DNA of 64,000 bases from Cydia pomonella (Eukaryota > Arthropoda > Insecta > Lepidoptera > Tortricidae), in contig NC_084711.1 in assembly GCF_033807575.1 (NCBI RefSeq), positions 8,866,001 to 8,930,000 of the forward strand, read 5' to 3'. Below the pieces are notes generated by a model. It was not told the origin of the DNA. It made no database searches and saw only the letters and a list, made by a program, of their open reading frames with translations. The stretch's first letter is position 1. Every line of letters begins with the position of its first letter. Both the position numbers and the translations under genes were made by a program. Positions 49,888-60,246 of this stretch are shown in pieces.

Positions 49888-50667
49888 ATGGCAAAAGTTT
49901 TTTTTTTTTATTATCAAATTATTTATTATAAATATTTACAACGTAATATTGTACAGAAATAGTAGATTAAAATAAAATGAATATAGAAATAAAATAAAAA
50001 TACCCCACAAACTATAAGCCCCGTCAAAAATTAACTTTTAAGCCCCGAACTGTTCCCTACCTGGCCCAAACGTTCCAAATATGCCAGCTGCGTTGCCACG
50101 CTGAATGGCTAAGGATATTTGTTGGACCAGATAAGATCCAGCCCGGGGGTCGCAGGCTCTGTCCCTCAACCGGCGTCCAATCTTTCTAACCAGCTTCTTG
50201 GCCTCGGCGCTCCATGGCCCAGCCGTCTCGACAGCGACTGGAATAAAGTCATACACTGGTCCGAGGTTGGCGTATTTCCCGTGTTTGAACTTAGCAGCAG
50301 CCTCAGCCGCTGCACCTGCCTTCTTACTTGTGTGGCTGACATGAATGGGAGCAAAAGTACACACACATGTGGCATCCCACAGCAGGCTCCGGCCTTTTGC
50401 CCACGGGACCAGTGTTAGACCGTCCGGCCTCTTGCCATCTGTACGGCTTAAACCAGGGGGTTCCAAAATACAGGGTATGTTTGCCGAGACCAAGGCGCGT
50501 CGAATCAGCTCATTAATAGCTTGGTGCCTAGGTATTCGTCCCACACACCGCACACAACTGAGACCGTGGTGCCCATTAAATTCGACCATTGCACCACATC
50601 TGTGGGGCTCACATACCTTACTTCCAAGCCATAAGGCAACGCTCAGCCTCACAGTATGGCAAAAGTT
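49888..50667 (-). mobile_element. 5'-truncated non-LTR insertion with 12-bp target duplication and A tail
   Basis: ATGGCAAAAGTT lies at 49888-49899 and at 50656-50667. The element (49900-50655) is on the minus strand. Its poly(A) tail appears as ten Ts at 49900-49909, and an AT-rich 3' UTR lies between tail and frame. Confidence 0.88.
50038..50652 (-). pseudogene. Non-LTR retrotransposon C-terminal domain, CCHC plus RPD-type endonuclease-like
   Basis: The open minus-strand frame has 204 codons, with no true ATG at its 5' end. Residues 14-33 form a CX4CX8HX4C zinc-knuckle-like motif. An R-P-D at 75-77 followed by a lone D at 93 (WDATC) looks like the restriction-type endonuclease signature found at the C-termini of R2/NeSL-like elements; this is inference by motif only. 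The end of the frame has a conserved AIQRGNAA stretch shared with the copy at 30138-30496. The reverse transcriptase domain is absent because the copy is 5'-truncated. Confidence 0.7.
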
Positions 50668-51757
50668 GACAGGTTTTTAGTAACATTGTTACTTTCCGCA
50701 AACATTAAAGTAGTGCTCAGAATAATCGCATCTTAAGACTTAGGCGCATATTCTCACTATACCCTACAAAACACTAAAATTGAATACATTGTGTATAATT
50801 TGAATACTTACAAAGTGATCCGATTTTCATTGCTTCTGAGTAGTTAACCTATCGACGCAGGCGTGCAGAAGGCAAAGATTCGTAAGATTGTATAAGGAAA
50901 ATCTTAACTATTTAATAGCTTGTCGGTATTGTAATTTAACTATTTAACTAAAACTATAAATACAAAGAGAATGATCAATTTATTTGTACTGTGACAGGAG
51001 TAATCAGTTTTTTTTTTTCTGTATAGGTACAATGATTAAGTACCTATTTGCGCGCACATAAGAGTAATGTACCTTTTTAATTGCCTATATCTACAAATAC
51101 ATTTGTAACATACATAAGCTAAACAAGATTTTATTACAAAACAACCTACCATGTTCTATTTAAAATGAATACTCATCAGATTGCAGCCGAAATATTGACA
51201 TGTTCTTAACGCAGGTTTTTCTTTTGACGGATTTCTGAGTCTTCTCTGCATCTCTGTGGCATTTTGCGCTGTGCTACCTTTAATACAAAAGTATCTTTTA
51301 AATTATTACTTGCGCTAACTTGATATTATACAGAAATTTATTTTAGTGAAATCCTAACAGACATTTCACAGATTTCTAAATTGAGATGAAATGAAAAGGG
51401 TTAGCTCAGGTGGCCCATTCTTTTTTGGTCAGATGTTACATAGATAATATTCAATCATAACTTCATAACCTATCAATAGTAAGAATTTATTAAACAGGCA
51501 CCGTTAACTGATACAAATTATCTACCAATTCTGCGTATCCATTTCATAAAGATAGAGACATTGGCGTTAAGTTTATACCAGGAATTGGCACAGTCTTACC
51601 AAACAGAGGGCAATAAATTTTTGTAATTTTTTCGGTGGCTATTTCGTACATACATAGTCATCACTTGTGACAGTTGTGGCGTCACGTCAGTAAGTGCGAC
51701 ATAAATGCGACGTTATAAATGAAATAAAATAAATATACATTGCGTGCTGAATTCTTT

Positions 51758-52217
51758 TATAAGATAAAATAGTTACTTACTTACTCCTCTGGCGCAACGA
51801 CCCAAAGTGTGTCTTGGCCTCCAACATGGACTTCAACCTGGAGCTCGCGCAGATCCCTGTCCACCACATCTGCCCATCGATACCTAGGTCGACTGGCCCG
51901 CGGCGTGCTGTCGGTTTTCTATCAAACGCTCTTTTCACCGCCCGATTGCCTCCCATTCGCTCTAGATGACCGAGCCACCGAAGCCTTTGCGCATTTGTGA
52001 TACCCATGATATTTGGCTCAGCTACTATCTGTTCGACTTCGACATTTTTGCAGATTTTCCAGCTGCCATCGGGTCGCTGCGTTGTGCCGAGGATTTTGCG
52101 AAGAATCTTCCTCTCAGAAGCTTACTTTCTTCCTTCAAAGTTAGTATCCAGGCCTCACATCCGTATGTTAAGATGGGTTGTATTACGGGTACGGGGTACG
52201 GATATAAGATAAAATAG
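51758..52217 (-). mobile_element. 5'-truncated RTE insertion with 15-bp target duplication
   Basis: TATAAGATAAAATAG lies at 51758-51772 and 52203-52217. The 430-bp insert ends, on the minus strand, with a GTAA-type simple repeat (TTACTTACTTAC on the plus strand from 51773). It sits inside an older repeat that also occurs at 41213-41730. Confidence 0.88.
51773..52202 (-). pseudogene. RTE-type reverse transcriptase C-terminus, frameshifted
   Basis: On the minus strand, 52190 to about 52110 reads ILTYGCEAWILTLKEESKLL. After a frameshift near 52110 it reads QRPDGSWKICKNVEVEQIVAEP and then ITNAQRLRWLGHLERMGG, to the end near 51777. LRWLGHLERM and the earlier YGCE..W are standard RTE C-terminal landmarks. 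The copy has no polymerase core and is dead. Confidence 0.8.
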
Positions 52218-52465
52218 AAGTTGTAAATTTTTATTATAAAATATAAGTCAATTCATTTTGGCCTATACTAACTATCCTTAGAATATGTGGTCGTATCAAA
52301 AATACACGCTTTTGCATATTCAAAAAAGGTCATTAAAAAAAACTTTAAACAAAGTGCTCATTTGTTAAACTTTGTATTTCGCAACAAAATCGGGTTATGT
52401 TAGGTTAGAACTTACACAACCTACTCATAGTGTTGTGTTCTTGCCGGTGAGTAAGGTTGCCAGAG

Positions 52466-52606
52466 CTCAACGAGGGTTAGGGGGGGGGGGGGCGGATTTA
52501 GGGTCGGCAACGCGCATGTAAGTCCTCTGGAGTTGCAGGCGTACATAGGCTACGGAGACTGCTTACAGCTTGCATCAGGCGGGCCGTATGCTTGTTTGCC
52601 ACCGAC
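52466..52606 (+). repeat. GGGTCGGCAACGCG repeat, copy 2
   Basis: Close match to copy 1, with a longer G run at about 52482-52493 just before the conserved part. Confidence 0.7.
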
Positions 52607-52609
52607 GTA

Positions 52610-55150
52610 GCATTCCCAAAAGTAGGTCTGGTTAGTTTAGGTTAGAACTGTGACTCTCACAGGAACTAACCGCTACCAGATAAGTGGGTTAGGTTAGAAC
52701 TTCGACCGTTACAGAACCGAACTGATACTAGAAAAGTAGGTAAGGTTAGTTTAGAACTGTAACTCTTAAACTGATCCTTATTAATCGAAAGTTTATTAAC
52801 ACTTTTATTTCGGGATTTTATAAAACTAGTTATTTGATCGAATGTAACATTTTCAAAATGATATTTTAACATTGTAATTGTTTACAAATGAAAACACTCA
52901 TGAGTTGTATTTTTATTTGGTGAGTATTTATTAAGTGCTATATGTTGCAAAATAAAATGTTTGTCAAACGATTACTTTTGTGCAAAAGTTTTTTGTAAAT
53001 ACAATGACCATAATGCCATAAATTTGTGACTAGATCCCTTTACTATTTATAGATAGGTTAGGTTAGGTTTGTTTGGCAAACCTGAAAGTTACGCGTTTCT
53101 GATAACAAAAAATTATGACTAACGAAAATGCGGACAAACATTATGACTTAAAACTGTATGGGAAACAATAGAGACCCATTTGTGAATCGTTTTTTCTGCG
53201 TCTATCCTGTAGACATATAAAAAGTGAAGGGATATAAAGCTTATCTGCAGAGAGGGGTAGTCTTTTTATTTTAACCTGTGTAATAATATCACGAGCTGTT
53301 AACTAGTGGCCACAGGAGTGACAACGTTTGGTTTATAATACAGACCCAGACTTTAATTTTATTTTGACGGAATGGGAATGCATTGACCTGCATTGCATAC
53401 AGTAAGTAAGAGTCTGATAAAGATTGTTTTTACTATTACACAGTGTCAAGTCTTGGACAATGTATGCTATTAATAAAGCTTAGATACAAATGATACAATA
53501 TGGTCACGGTCAAATACTTAGTGTCGTTGCGTAACGCGACTTTTGTTCCGCATTGGTCCCGTCGCATCGCTGCCGGGTTCAAACACCGACATTGAACGCT
53601 CTGACAAAAAACAAAAACACTAGTAGCTATGTTATGACGTGATGATAATAGTTAATTGAAGGTGAAGGTCGACATAGGTACATTGTAATTCGAATAACAA
53701 TTTACACGGGTAACCAATCAATCATCAGTATGTTTGTAATTTTTTTCCTAACCAACCTCTCAACGATGTCACAGAATAAATAATACATAGTATTACCGTA
53801 CAGAAATCACACTTCCTACAAAACCGAAGTCTGACAGCGATTCAGAGACGAATCATGCTGTCCTTTTCTAATGTATGGCATTATGTAGTATGGCATCCCT
53901 TTCGGCTCTTTAGAGTTGTCAAAATTCCAGTCATTCTTATCTGTGGTTGTGCACCCATAGAGACGTCAAGTTGTGCCAACTCTAATAATTGCTCGGATTA
54001 ATGCTGCCTTTTCCCGAATCATCCGGGATCGGGTCTCCTTGTACATCTGCGGCAGAGAGCTCTGTTCTGGCCTTTTGGGTTGTCTGCGTAGTTAGGTTAT
54101 CTTTGTTTATCTCCTTTTGTACTTTGGTCCACCAAGTAGCGGGGGTTCTACCTCGTCCTCTAAATTGGTTTGGGTATGTTTAGGACCTTTTTGACTACAT
54201 AGTCGTCTTACCGCTTGGAAATTAGTAGACCAGGGGACCGATTTCCGAATTTCGAGTGTTCGATTTCGTGTAATTCCCTTCAATTGATCTCCACTACTAG
54301 GCATTTAAATTCTACTAATATAATTGAAGACGAGTGGTCAATACCACTAGCTTCCCAATTTCTATTGCTCGTATTTCTAAAATATCAATTCGCCGTTTTC
54401 CACAGATTTTCGAGTGACGAATTCGAGCGCTCGAAATTCAAAAATCAGGCCCCTGGTACCTGTATGTAAGGTTGATAATAATAATCGAATTCCACATAAT
54501 ATGACGTCGGAATTCACGTCTTACTAAGTTTGAAACTATCTATTTGTATGTTCGAACTATGTAATTTGATATGGACATATTCTAGGCAAGTAGCGGATTA
54601 TAGGTTAATGACTAGCTATTAAACGATTATAGGTAGAGATTAATTAAAAAAAACTGACGCCGCTGACTGTATTCTCGTATCAGTTTTATAATTGACCGGT
54701 AGCCGGTGACATCTAAAATATATTTTATCAATAAATTATCGTATCGTATCGTATATATGTACGTACTAATTGTGTCTAGTGATTTGTTTGTTCCCCTACT
54801 ATGTACATGTTGGCATAGTGTGCATCACAATTACTGCGATGAATACACATACATAAATATAGGATGAATACAGTACAGCAACCTTGAACTTTCTCATAAA
54901 CAAATGACTCATTACGATTTACATTATCTATACAATGAACTAACCGGTTCTGTAGTGTAAATACCCACCGTTCCCCACACTGAGATACATTTTCTTCGTC
55001 ATGAGTAATCAATAATATTTAAATATCTGGAATTTCTAGGAGACTTCCTTTGTCTAATCTTCCAATTGGCAAGTGTATAATCGATGTACAAAAGCGGACA
55101 TATGCTCTACCTTTTAAAATAATAATAGTAAATAAAAATGCAGTTGCATA
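52610..55150. other. Intergenic, nothing recognised
   Basis: GGTTAGGTTAG-like runs occur at 52630-52750 and 53056-53068. Open frames are short; none is recognised. Confidence 0.5.
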
Positions 55151-55154
55151 ATAG

Positions 55155-55288
55155 TACATTACGATACAAGTGCGAAAAATAGGAAATTCGAAACGAGTGG
55201 CGATAAATTAAAACACGACCGAAGGGAGTGTTTTAAATCGACACGAGTTGCGAATTACCTATTCGCACATGTATCGTACAACGTTTTA
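55155..55288. mobile_element. Palindromic hairpin element
   Basis: The whole stretch folds on itself around AAACACGACCGAAGGGAGTG. The outer arms are GTACATTACGATACAAGTGC and a near inverse ending GTATCGTACAAC. Confidence 0.6.
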
Positions 55289-55859
55289 CAGTACATATGG
55301 CCCTTTAAATGTTCGACACAGTAACATAATATGCTACTTCTCGCACTAGTGCTATAAAGTAGCCCCATATGTACTGTAAAATATTTTCCAATCTCGCTGT
55401 TTAAGTAAACGTAACTTTAATAAAGTCTGTACTTTTTGTGAAAATAAAATAATCTTTTAATCATTAAACGTATTAGAAACACTTATGTACAGTGAGATTA
55501 CCCCATAGTGAGATTATTATTCTTAATTAATTAAAGTAGTATAATGTAAAATTATTAAATTAAAGATCCCTGAAGAATGTCACACTTTTCAGATTTAGGT
55601 ATTTTTTACCACTACAAGTGAAAGGCCTCTTGAAATGACACCAAAGATAAATATAAAGATTTTTTTTTTTGCGAGAATAATTAATTCTAGAATACATAGG
55701 TGTTGTTTTGTCATGATAGTGTACAGTAATCAGTCGCACAAAACGACATTCAAATAGAAATTGCTGGCTACTTGAAATTTATCCGTTTCACTGTACAAGT
55801 ATCTATAGACTACCTATTATCACAATTTTATAGTCGGTAAAAGTTATAAACTATGTCCT

Positions 55860-56050
55860 GTACCCCTAGTGTAAATTTAGTCGATAGCGAAACGTGACGT
55901 ACGCGTTTGCGTTAAGTCTCATTTTGTATGGGTTTTTGAACAGCGCGCCAAGCGGGACGTTTTGGAAAGTCAAAAATCTCATACAAAATGACACTTAACG
56001 CAAACGCGTACGTCACGTTTCGCTGTCGAAAATATTTACACTAGGGGTAC
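55860..56050. mobile_element. Palindromic MITE, 191 bp
   Basis: The ends GTACCCCTAGTGTAAAT and its exact inverse bound it, and long inner arms (CGAAACGTGACGTACGCG and inverse) pair. No clear target duplication. Confidence 0.7.
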
Positions 56051-56587
56051 TGGTCGATGGACATATCTCACACGTATAGTCTAGGAGTTCCAAAGAATAA
56101 TCCATTGCATCTTGCTTATATTTTGGGACGCTGTAGATAGGTACTAAATAATTTAGATGCATTTAGTAAAATCCAACCCCAACTTCATGTTATTGTTATA
56201 ATATTACATAACATAAAGTACCATAGGTATGCGTCGTGTCTTTATACGCATCCATTTTGAATACGTGGATATGGTGTAAGTGAATACGTACGGAACTACA
56301 ATTACCGAATACCGGTATTACATCCGAAAATATATAAATCCTGAAAAGATATTGTAATTCAAAACTGTCTTGCCTTACTGTTGATTTGTTGAAGTGCTCT
56401 TTTCACAAAAATAAATCAAGTATCCATAATTATATCGTTAAAAAAAATTGTTAGTTCTAAGAGTCATTTAAATTGTATAGGAATTTGTCACTGTCCCATT
56501 ACGTCATTCTTATTCTAAAATCAGTAAACACAATCTCAGCGATAACATTTTCGCTTCAAACCTAATTATAATAGCTAATGTTAGCTA

Positions 56588-56833
56588 CTAGAGACCGTCG
56601 TATGACGCACGTGATCGTTCAATCTGAGTAAATATATTATGGATAAACACGAGACGTTTATAGTGATCAAGAGACGCGGCCCTGAACTCCGGTAGCCTCT
56701 TGTCAGTTATTAGAAACAATTGCTGGTTGCTTCCACTGCCGGGAGCGTGGACAATTGGTGCCTTGAAATAGATTTCACTGACATGGCCACCGAGCTGATG
56801 AGACACGTGAATTGTCAATGTTGCACTCATCAT
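56588..56833 (-). CDS. Unrecognised 81-residue open frame
   Basis: It starts ATGATG at the minus-strand 5' end and reads MMSATLTIHVSHQLGG, then EIYFKAPIVHAPG and ITDKRLPEFRA. Its composition looks more protein-like than that of nearby spurious frames (few Phe/Ile/Lys runs). I see no domain, signal peptide or splice-linked partner. It could be an isolated exon, a mobile-element fragment or chance. Confidence 0.2.
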   Translation of the reverse strand: MMSATLTIHVSHQLGGHVSEIYFKAPIVHAPGSGSNQQLFLITDKRLPEFRAASLDHYKRLVFIHNIFTQIERSRASYDGL

Positions 56834-57103
56834 GGAGTAGTTATTCTAGTGCGCAGTTGCTCGCTAATGCAATTATATAATAGCAAAGCATTTGAATGAA
56901 TAGGTATTCCTTTGTAGTCTGCAGTAGCCCCTGCCACTCGAAATTATCTATACGCAAGCGAGATAAATATCAATCATGTCCTGTAGGTAGGATAAAGTTC
57001 TCCATTACCTTAAAAGCCAAATGGGAATGAGTTCTATACGTCAGAATCAGTGATACTTTAAGAAGTCACGTATTAAGGAATAAAATTATTACTTATTCAT
57101 TTT

Positions 57104-57780
57104 TAGGGTTCCGTAGTCAACTAGGAACCCTTATAGTTTCGCCATGTCCGTCTGTCTGTCTGTCTGTCTGTCCGAGGCTTTGCTCCGTGGTCGTTAGTGC
57201 TAGAAAGCTGAAATTTGGCATGGATATATAAATCAATAAAGCCGACAAAGTCGTACAATCAAATCTAAAAATTTAATTTTTTTTAGGGTACCTCCCCTAC
57301 ACGTGAAGTGGGGGTGATTTTTTTTTCGCTTCAACCCTAGTGTGTGGGGTATCGTTGGAAAGGTCTTTCAAAACTTATAGGGGTTTTCAAGAAACATTTT
57401 TTGATAAAGTAAATATATTCGGAGATAATCGCTCCGAAAGAAAAAAAAATGTGTCCCCCCCCTCTAACTTTTGAACCATAGGTCCAAAATATATGAAAAA
57501 AATCGTGGAAATAGAGCTTAAGAAAGACATTAAATGAAAACTATAGCGGACATGATCAGTTTAGCTGTTTTTGAGTTATCGCAAAAAGTTTTCCCTTCAT
57601 AGTAAAAAGACTTACTTTAATTAGGTACTGATTATGCAAATTTGCCTATTTGTTTAACTCGGGTACCGTTTCATCCCTTGGTTAACAATTTACTATACTT
57701 TAAGCTCCAGTTTAGCTTATTGTGACGGAAGAGTACGGAACCCTACACTGAGCGTGGCCCGACATGCTCTTGGCCGGTTT
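57104..57780 (+). mobile_element. GGGTTCCG-family repeat, full copy
   Basis: It begins TAGGGTTCCGTAGTCAAC, has a (TGTC)n run at about 57150-57170, and ends GTACGGAACCCT...TTGGCCGGTTT. It is non-coding. Copies of this style are abundant in lepidopteran DNA, as far as I recall. Confidence 0.75.
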
Positions 57781-58650
57781 TATTAGTTCCGATGAAAACC
57801 ATTTCCACATACGTTGCAAGCAAAGCAATCACGGATTGTTATAAGACTTCACAGGGATGGAAGTTTTGGCCGTAGGTACTCATTTATTATCTGACTGGGC
57901 TATTAGGTAAGAGCAATAGAAATACGCCTCGCCGACAACTTTCCGGGCCGGAAAATATTATTAGATAAGAAATAAATAACATTGCGACAGAATATCGGAA
58001 GTGCTATATATAGCATAGGTACTTAGTGCAATCACTTTAGGCCGCTGGCAAATTACTGCATTGCGTAAACTTAAGTTATGGGGCTTGGATTACTATGCGC
58101 GGCAAAATATTAATTAAACAACAAGAGTTCAATAACCTGGGTTTGTAATACGATTTGTGGTCAGTTGTAATTGTGTTACGTATTAAGGAGAATTTCCCGC
58201 TTTGCATTGTCAAATATCGTAAATGTCAGCTTGTATAGTTATTCTTGCCTCTTTCACCTTTGTAAATCGTGAATCAGTCTTTAAAATCCTTTGCTAGCGT
58301 AATATAAGATAGGTTAGAGGCACGTTACCATGTTAGGTACGTGCCAATAATAGTTTGCCACTCGATAATAATGTTGCATAAGGGCGATTACTGCATTTTG
58401 AATTAAATGAATCACTACTAATATTATTGACGAAAGTAACTCTGTCTGTAACCGCATCATGCTTTAACTGCTAAAACAATTTTGTTGGTGGGCAGATTTG
58501 TACGAGTATGGACACTGGACCATGAACCAATAAGAATAAAGCGACATACCATCGGAAAGGATTAGGATATATATATATATATATTATAAATTATTATAAT
58601 TATTATTATTATAATTTATTATTTTAAATATATATATATATATATATATT

Positions 58651-58870
58651 TAGGGTTCCGTACCCAAAGGGTCAAACGGGACCCTATTACTGAGACTTCG
58701 CTGTCCGTCCGTCCGTCCGTCCGTCTGTCACCAGGCTGTATCTCATGAACCGTGATAGCTAGACAGTTGAAATTTTCACAGAAAATGTATTTCTGTTGCC
58801 GCTACAACAACAAATACTAAAAACAGAATAAAATAAATATTGAAAGGGGGCTCCCATACAACTAACATAA
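58651..58870 (+). mobile_element. GGGTTCCG-family repeat, 5' part
   Basis: It begins TAGGGTTCCGTACCC, has a (CCGT)n run at 58700-58725, and continues to about 58870. It is the reverse complement of 4944-5120. A perfect AT-rich inverted tract (58565-58650) abuts its 5' end. Confidence 0.6.
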
Positions 58871-59559
58871 TTTTTTTAACATAAGAAAACGCATAAAAAA
58901 CTGAAATATCGTGACACTAAATCATCGACAGTAACAAAACCTTTATGATCTGCGACACAGGGACAGGTATCGAAGAAAAAAAAAACTAAAAAGTCACGTT
59001 TCAACTTACACTACTTTTTGCGGCGTTTACTTTTTTCACACAAAGATTTGGGACTACCTGCCACAGTAAAAGTTTTACAACTTAGAATAATCTATCCGGT
59101 GACATACCGTTTGCCCTTATTTATCAAATGGGCCAATTGGCCCCCTCCTTTAGCGTGAAGATAATATAAATAATAATAAAAGTATAAGACTTGGGAAAGG
59201 ACAGGGTACTTTTTATCAATCATCATCATCATTCCACTCCACGCGACGGAATCGCGGGCAGACTCTAGAAATACAATAAATCGATAATGAGTTGTTTCAG
59301 TGGAAGTCTACGAGTAATTCAACAAACCACTGTGTTGAGCAGAGACAAACCCAAATGTTAACGAAATTAAATTGTGTTAACAATCTTACAACACGTTTTA
59401 GGACAGACAGGTAGCCATTGACGTAAATAAAGTGAAAACCGAATGATTATAACTTTGTAGCCAAATAGTAAATGGCCAAATCGCTCATATATTCCAGCAT
59501 AAGTCAACTTAGCTTACTTAGATAGACTCTAGATCGAGATACCACGGTAAATGATACAT

Positions 59560-59876
59560 GTGCTTAAAATCATTGTGATTTCACTGTGAACGAACTGTTT
59601 TTCACTTTTACAGTTTCTAAGCTTATCGCGAGGTTTGCTCACAGTGCCACTAGTTTAAGTGGTATATTCACGGCCCGATTTGAACTTTAAGATACGTCAA
59701 ATCTAGATAATGTATGGATAGGATATGCCAGTGTCATACGTGACATATCCGATCCATATCGTATCTAGAAACCTCAACTCAACCGAAACAAACCTCGCGA
59801 TAAGCTTAGAAACTGTAAAAATGAAAAACAGTTCGTTGAGTCATTATCACAGTGACATCTCAATGATCTTAAGCGC
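59560..59876. mobile_element. Palindromic MITE
   Basis: The outer ends GTGCTTAAAATCATTG and its inverted form (GCGCTTAAGATCATTG) pair, and so do the inner arms at 59589-59636 and 59790-59838 (TTTCTAAGCTTATCGCGAGG and inverse). The interior shares GATACGTCAAAT and CCGATCCATATCG-like blocks with 35258-35314. Confidence 0.65.
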
Positions 59877-59919
59877 CATAGACTATTAGCACTTAAGTCG
59901 TTTATGACAATTAAGATAG

Positions 59920-60030
59920 TCGGCTCTTTATCATTTGTCAACATGCCTGTCACGTTCTAACAAATATGTAAGCGTGAAAGTGACGGGCATAGTGTCAGGT
60001 GATAAAAATGGAACCATGCTGCCACCGCTG
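59920..60030 (+). repeat. GTCGGCTCTTTAT repeat, copy 3
   Basis: Same block as 38311-38416; it lies about 45 bp after a palindromic element. Confidence 0.65.
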
Positions 60031-60246
60031 GATCGACAAAAAAAACTATTTAATATTGAAATCTAGTCACAAAATTTCATGACAATCGGTTAAGAATTGC
60101 GACCTGTTGAGGAGAACATCCGGACATATAGCATTTTTGGTATGGCCCAAGTTAAAAGTATTAAAACGGAGACCTTCGCTAACGCTTCGTTTTAAAATAG
60201 GAATTAATGATATGTTACATTTACTCACATGATAATTTAATAAATT

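Larger units (their letters stand above)
51645..52310 (+). repeat. Older repeat hosting the 430-bp RTE insertion
   Basis: It shares blocks with 41213-41730, is interrupted by the RTE fragment at 51773-52202, and lacks the MITE (reads CATAAATGCGACGTTAT at about 51699). Confidence 0.65.

Noticed and set aside
50119..50680. Plus-strand open frames of 99 and 111 codons
   Set aside because: They are antisense shadows of the minus-strand retrotransposon frame at 50038-50652.
52630..53070. GGTTAG runs as TTAGG telomeric repeats
   Set aside because: The runs are short, irregular and interspersed; insect telomeric arrays are perfect tandem TTAGG.
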